Below are positions 61,016-64,000 of a DNA stretch of 64,000 nt, piece by piece. Source of the DNA: Vreelandella venusta (GTDB lineage Bacteria; Pseudomonadota; Gammaproteobacteria; Pseudomonadales; Halomonadaceae); assembly GCF_007989605.1 (NCBI RefSeq), contig NZ_BJUL01000006.1, forward strand, positions 1-64,000. The letters run 5' to 3'. Position numbers and translations under genes: made by a program. The stretch's first letter is position 1. Each line of letters starts with the position of its first letter. The notes beneath the pieces are model-generated. The model saw only the letters and a program-made list of their open reading frames with translations. It ran no database searches and was not told the origin of the DNA.

Positions 61016-61525
61016 TCACCCTTTTCTCCACTCGGTACCGTTTTCCAGCGCCAGCCGCTCGCCGACTATTTGCGTGCGGGGCCAACTGACATATTCCCTA
61101 AGCACTGCTTTTGCCTCCTCGAGTCCCAGCGCCAGCACGGCGCAATAGCCCTCAAATTCGCTATCTTCCAGCCACTCGAATTGGCTATCGGCTAACGGCG
61201 CATCCTTTGGCGGGGCGGCCTTGAACTCAAGGTACAAGCCAAACCAGCCACCACGGGCCTGACGTACAGAAAGATCGCTAACACCTGCCTTCACGCCTTG
61301 CCGCTTGAGGTCACTCGCGGTTTTCTTATTGCGGTGGCCACCGTTGGGCACATGGAAGGTGGCGTCGTATAACTCGCCTACCAGCTGGCCACGCATCTTC
61401 TCGCCATAGAGCCAACGAATCAGCACGGCTTGCTCCTGCCCTTCCCAATCCACTGGTTTGGCTCTGGGTGTACCGTTCTTGGTCAAGGCACGCGGGCGGC
61501 GCGGCTTTTGAATGCGTAACGTCAC
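61016..61525 (-). CDS. VRR-NUC domain nuclease
   Basis: 169 residues. HVPNGGHRNKKTASDLKRQGVKAGVSDLSV, then LYLEFKAAPP and the end FEGYCAVLALGLEEA are the VRR-NUC Holliday-junction-type nuclease motif set. Many phages carry one where lambda has ninG or rap. The stop overlaps nothing; the start overlaps the gene at 61,522 by four bases. Confidence 0.88.
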   Translation of the reverse strand: MTLRIQKPRRPRALTKNGTPRAKPVDWEGQEQAVLIRWLYGEKMRGQLVGELYDATFHVPNGGHRNKKTASDLKRQGVKAGVSDLSVRQARGGWFGLYLEFKAAPPKDAPLADSQFEWLEDSEFEGYCAVLALGLEEAKAVLREYVSWPRTQIVGERLALENGTEWRKG

Positions 61526-61833
61526 ACCCTACCCCCACCCCTACGGCTCAATAGCTGCTGGTTGCGCTCCCAGCGTTGGTAATCCGCCACAATCCGTTCG
61601 AGCATCTCTCTGGCCTGATTGTTGTGGTCTAGCTCTGCACGGCTTTGAATACTGCAGGCTTTGCGCAACCACCTAGTCGCCCCAGCCGCTTTAAAGGTAC
61701 CGTCAGGAAAGTGATGAACCTCTAGCGCGTTCTTAGCGCGCCAGCGCTGGTCCAGGTAAAGCCAGAAGCGTGGGTTCTGACACAGCATCGCGGCACGGCG
61801 TGCCTCTTGGCCGCCTTTCAGTTGATCAGCCAT
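61522..61833 (-). CDS. Phage hypothetical protein, 103 residues
   Basis: From ATG 61,833 with GAGGAG about nine bases upstream. Basic, with WLYLDQRW-type helix and LLSRRGGGRV end. Translated with the small ORF before it (eight-base overlap). Family not recognised. Confidence 0.65.
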   Translation of the reverse strand: MADQLKGGQEARRAAMLCQNPRFWLYLDQRWRAKNALEVHHFPDGTFKAAGATRWLRKACSIQSRAELDHNNQAREMLERIVADYQRWERNQQLLSRRGGGRV

Positions 61834-61957
61834 CGTCTTGCTCTCCTCGCTGATTGATATCCTTGGCCCCCAGGCAAAATGCAGTGATCCAGCAGGCAAT
61901 CACCAGAAAAACGCCCACCAGCACGCCAAACAGGAAACAGGTCAGGCCATCGATCAC
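61826..61957 (-). CDS. Small membrane protein, 43 residues
   Basis: Starts at GTG 61,957, overlapping the previous stop by GTGA, with a GAGGAGGT site. One transmembrane helix (GLTCFLFGVLVGVFLVIACWITAF), then an acidic tail. Too short for routine gene calling. Confidence 0.6.
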   Translation of the reverse strand: MIDGLTCFLFGVLVGVFLVIACWITAFCLGAKDINQRGEQDDG

Positions 61958-62100
61958 TGAACACCTCCTCGCTTCTGGCGGCGCAGGCAATGTTTACAGG
62001 CGGGCAGTGGCGCGCCGGTGCCGGGGTCGCGGAAGTCGGCGGCGCTTTTGCGGTAGTGGCACTGCGGGCATTTTGGGCGGTGATAAACACGACTCAACAT
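61954..62100 (-). CDS. Small zinc-ribbon-type protein, 48 residues
   Basis: From ATG 62,100 with GGGAGGG upstream. CPQCHYRK and CKHCLRR give four metal ligands (CxxC pairs) and a basic rest. It could bind nucleic acid. Part of a three-gene coupled unit with 61,826 and 61,522. Confidence 0.65.
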   Translation of the reverse strand: MLSRVYHRPKCPQCHYRKSAADFRDPGTGAPLPACKHCLRRQKRGGVQ

Positions 62101-62102
62101 GG

Positions 62103-62831
62103 TTAATACCCTCCCATCGCGGCCAACGGTGCGCCCGCTTGCGCTAACAACTCACGACGGCGGGATTCTTCTTGCTCCTGCGCTTCGCGGCGGGCTTGAG
62201 CTTGGGCATCCGCCGGTTTATTGATGATCTCGCGCAGCTGGCTCACCATCCGCTTACGCTGGCGCTGCCCCTCTTGGGTCAAGAGCTTTTCCGGCGGCGG
62301 CAGCAAGTGGGCTACCTTCGGGGCGGGCAGCTTGCCAGCCGACACGGCTTCGTTGAGCACCATCGTGCGGCGCTGCTGGTCATGCCCAAGTGATACTTGC
62401 CACTGGGGCTGACGCCCTTCTGCCTTCGCCGCCTCAAGCTCACGCTCATACGCCGCCAGGAACGCCATGCGGCCACCAATTTGGTCACCTCCGGACAGCA
62501 CCGGCTTGGCCACACCCAGCGCCCGGGCAATCTCTGGAGTCCACACAACGGTTTCCTGTTCGTCCAAGCTACGCAGGGCTAACGCCCAAGCCTCGTTCGG
62601 CAACAGGTGCGCATTGGCACTCGGTAGCCGGTCGATAATCGCAGCCAGGGTCAGCTTGCCGTGTAGCTCTGCTCGGCAGCGCGACAACGCACGGCGGATC
62701 TCATCAAACGGATAGCTAGCCAGGTCATCGGCCATTAGCACAGCGGCCGCGGGGCGTAGCTCATGCCCCAGCACCTCGGCCGTGGCGTACACCAGTTCGA
62801 GTACCTGGTCAGACTCTTGGGCGGTTAGCAT
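62103..62831 (-). CDS. Replication protein in the helicase-loader (P) position
   Basis: 242 residues. The N-terminal part (VLELVYATAEVLGHEL...FDEIRRALSRCRAELHGKLTLAAIIDRLP) is the small helical domain seen in many phage proteins next to O. It ends in a charged helix. It overlaps the initiator gene by seven bases. By place it loads the host helicase; no P-loop seen. Confidence 0.6.
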   Translation of the reverse strand: MLTAQESDQVLELVYATAEVLGHELRPAAAVLMADDLASYPFDEIRRALSRCRAELHGKLTLAAIIDRLPSANAHLLPNEAWALALRSLDEQETVVWTPEIARALGVAKPVLSGGDQIGGRMAFLAAYERELEAAKAEGRQPQWQVSLGHDQQRRTMVLNEAVSAGKLPAPKVAHLLPPPEKLLTQEGQRQRKRMVSQLREIINKPADAQAQARREAQEQEESRRRELLAQAGAPLAAMGGY

Positions 62832-63838
62832 GACGAAGACTCCTGCTGTTGGCGGCGGGCGGCCATGATGCGCTTGGCCTCCTCCGCGTTGTTCAGGTTG
62901 GTTTGTGTGCTGTCGACTTGGCGGGCGCGGGTCTGAGTGACCTGCTGGCCAGTGGCAAGCTGTGTAGCGATGGATTCGCAGTCCTGGAGGAGTAAGCCCA
63001 CTGGGTGCATGCGGGCTGTGTAAAACTGGCTATTGAGCTTCAGGTAGTAAGCGGCCACGGCAGGCGCACGCTCAACACCTACACGGTCGACCAGTTGGCT
63101 CATGTTGGCACCAGCCTTTTGATTCCAGACCGGCCAGGTGCCGTAACGGGCACGGTAAGCGCAGGCGTAGTTCGCCCAGGGCTTGAACGTCTTGGCTTTT
63201 GGATCACGGGTACCCGGCATGTCGGCAGGAATTCGCGCCAGCAGATCAGCAGCGCTTTCTTGCGATGACTGGCGTGAGCAGGATTGAGGTTCGTCAGCGC
63301 CCAGGTAATCACCCTCTGATGCAGCGGGGCTCGCCCCCGGTGCGCCTTTCTGAGTACTCTCTGCTGTAGTCTCTGTAGTAATCTCTGTAATAGTTTGGCG
63401 CTTTCCGCCATAACTGATTGGCGCATCTGTACAATCTAGTTTGGCGCTTTCCGCCATACTGGGTGGCGAGTTCGTACATTCTTGATTGGCGGATTCCGCC
63501 ATACTGGAATGGCGCTTTTGTGCAACCTGCATAAGGGCAGCTTCAAGCGCCTCACGGTCAAGGCGGTAATAGGTTTTACAAGGCACGCCACGTCTCACTT
63601 CCTCAACGTAACCCTTGCTGACCAGTTTCTTGCGGGCCGTCTCTTGCTCACGACGCGTCATGCCCGTTTCTTCCGTCCATTCCGACTGCGTTTTATAGAA
63701 CCAGCCGTCGCTATCTTTGGTTCGGGTAGACCAGTACACGCACTGAGAAAGCATCAGCGCACCTGTAATACCAAGCCCCAGGTCTACAAACGTGCGGTTG
63801 AAGGCGATTGGCCTATCGAGCAGGTTAAGCATGCTCAT
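62825..63838 (-). CDS. O-like replication initiator
   Basis: 337 residues from ATG 63,838 (GGAG six bases upstream). N-terminal winged-helix (LMLSQCVYWSTRTKDSDGWFYKTQSEWTEETGMTRREQETARKKL, in parts) that should bind the iterons, then a Ser-rich linker carrying repeats, then a C-terminal domain. Iterons lie in its own gene, as in lambda O. Confidence 0.8.
   Translation of the reverse strand: MSMLNLLDRPIAFNRTFVDLGLGITGALMLSQCVYWSTRTKDSDGWFYKTQSEWTEETGMTRREQETARKKLVSKGYVEEVRRGVPCKTYYRLDREALEAALMQVAQKRHSSMAESANQECTNSPPSMAESAKLDCTDAPISYGGKRQTITEITTETTAESTQKGAPGASPAASEGDYLGADEPQSCSRQSSQESAADLLARIPADMPGTRDPKAKTFKPWANYACAYRARYGTWPVWNQKAGANMSQLVDRVGVERAPAVAAYYLKLNSQFYTARMHPVGLLLQDCESIATQLATGQQVTQTRARQVDSTQTNLNNAEEAKRIMAARRQQQESSSC
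63391..63513. repeat. Three iterons in the O gene (phage origin candidate)
   Basis: Copies at about 63,391, 63,437 and 63,482 share TTTGGCGCTTTCCGCCATA (third diverged, TTGGCGGATTCCGCCATA), spaced 46 and 45 bases. Each has a dyad TGGCG-CGCCA and a second TGGCG. The left side holds CTCTGTAGT repeats. They encode a repeated MAESA peptide. Confidence 0.7.
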
Positions 63839-63864
63839 AGTGCACTCCACAAATAGGATGTCCC

Positions 63865-63888
63865 ACCGTCACCCGCTAAAGTGATGGT
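63865..63888. promoter_or_regulatory. Candidate operator dyad between O and the divergent gene
   Basis: ACCGTCAC and GTGATGGT are imperfect inverted repeats (seven of eight) eight bases apart, in the 83-base divergent gap. May regulate the early promoters. Confidence 0.35.
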
Positions 63889-63921
63889 TGAGACACCACC
63901 TACTAACAGGAGGAAAACGAC

Positions 63922-64000
63922 GTGGCTAAACCGGATCAAAAGCTTAAAAACGAAATACTTGAGGCCGCAGCTAGCAGCTTCCCCAATCCATTTGAAGTTG
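63922..64000 (+). CDS. Start of a plus-strand gene cut by the window edge
   Basis: GTG with AGGAGG nine bases upstream opens MAKPDQKLKNEILEAAASS and continues past the window. Divergent from the O gene. Too short to name. Confidence 0.55.
   Translation, partial: MAKPDQKLKNEILEAAASSFPNPFEV

Larger units (their letters stand above)
27667..64000. mobile_element. Lambda-like prophage, right end beyond the window
   Basis: From the tRNA-Pro remnant onward almost all genes belong to a siphophage with the lambda prophage order (replication, Q position, lysis, cos, Nu1-A-W-B-C-D-E-FI-FII-Z-U-V-G/T, tape measure, tail tip, attachment site). At least 36.3 kb is present. The integrase, excisionase and repressor should lie right of 64,000, next to the intact tRNA-Pro(GGG). 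Structural genes all look intact except one tail protein (30,547-31,970), so the prophage may still be inducible. Confidence 0.95.

Noticed and set aside
61818..62090. Minus-strand frame of 90 codons
   Set aside because: It lies across two better-supported small genes (zinc ribbon and single-helix protein) in another frame.

Overview
The window reads as the chromosome of a halophilic gammaproteobacterium, most likely a Halomonas relative. This is inferred from the gene content and protein resemblance (RegBA-like redox sensing, 3-hydroxybutyrate and CoA-transferase genes, split glycine cleavage genes, PpnN), not from a marker gene. It has two halves. Positions 1 to about 27.66 kb are ordinary core chromosome. 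From 27,667 to the right edge (and beyond it) lies a lambda-like prophage whose integrase and repressor are outside the window.

Core half, left to right: a minus-strand tRNA operon (Pro-TGG, Arg-TCT, His-GTG twice); folD and mtn facing pyrC; a small four-helix membrane protein ahead of a RegB/RegA-type two-component pair; 3-hydroxybutyrate dehydrogenase; a HybE-like protein; grxA; a divergent DUF1338-like protein; a 3-oxoacid CoA-transferase (scoAB) with a divergent LysR regulator; an inner-membrane acyltransferase overlapping a LysM/degenerate-M23 lipoprotein; a glycine cleavage cluster split as gcvT and an AGCS symporter on minus and gcvH, gcvP on plus; LysR, ppnN, a TauE/SafE exporter, a P-type cation ATPase, a phasin-sized protein and a VIT1-family transporter.

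Prophage half: it is entered at the 3' half of a tRNA-Pro(GGG) cut exactly at U33, which is the attachment-site remnant; the old tRNA terminator still sits outside it. The structural genes run on the minus strand and match the lambda prophage map from right to left: O-like initiator with iterons, a helicase-loader-position gene, small ORFs, VRR-NUC nuclease, a gene in the Q position, endolysin, holin, Rz/Rz1, cos, Nu1, A, W, B, C/Nu3, D, E, FI, FII, Z, U, V, G/GT (with an A AAA AAC frameshift site), tape measure and tail-tip genes. The tail-tip genes are not recognisably lambda-like.

Non-lambda cargo sits at three places: (1) a 4.5 kb island between gpT and the tape measure, with a HEPN-domain gene coupled to a helical partner, a SAP plus WYL-like protein, a membrane-PDZ protein, small ORFs and a hairpin/candidate-ncRNA cluster; (2) a complete membrane-bound diguanylate cyclase on the plus strand between the Q position and the lysis genes, antisense to late transcription; (3) an AhpD-like/TetR operon next to the attachment site with a perfect palindromic operator over its promoter. 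The island is the best candidate for an undescribed phage-borne system. Other notable features are a tail protein split by a frameshift exactly downstream of an (AT)5 microsatellite, and a tape measure of about 2,100 residues with nine 27-residue repeats.
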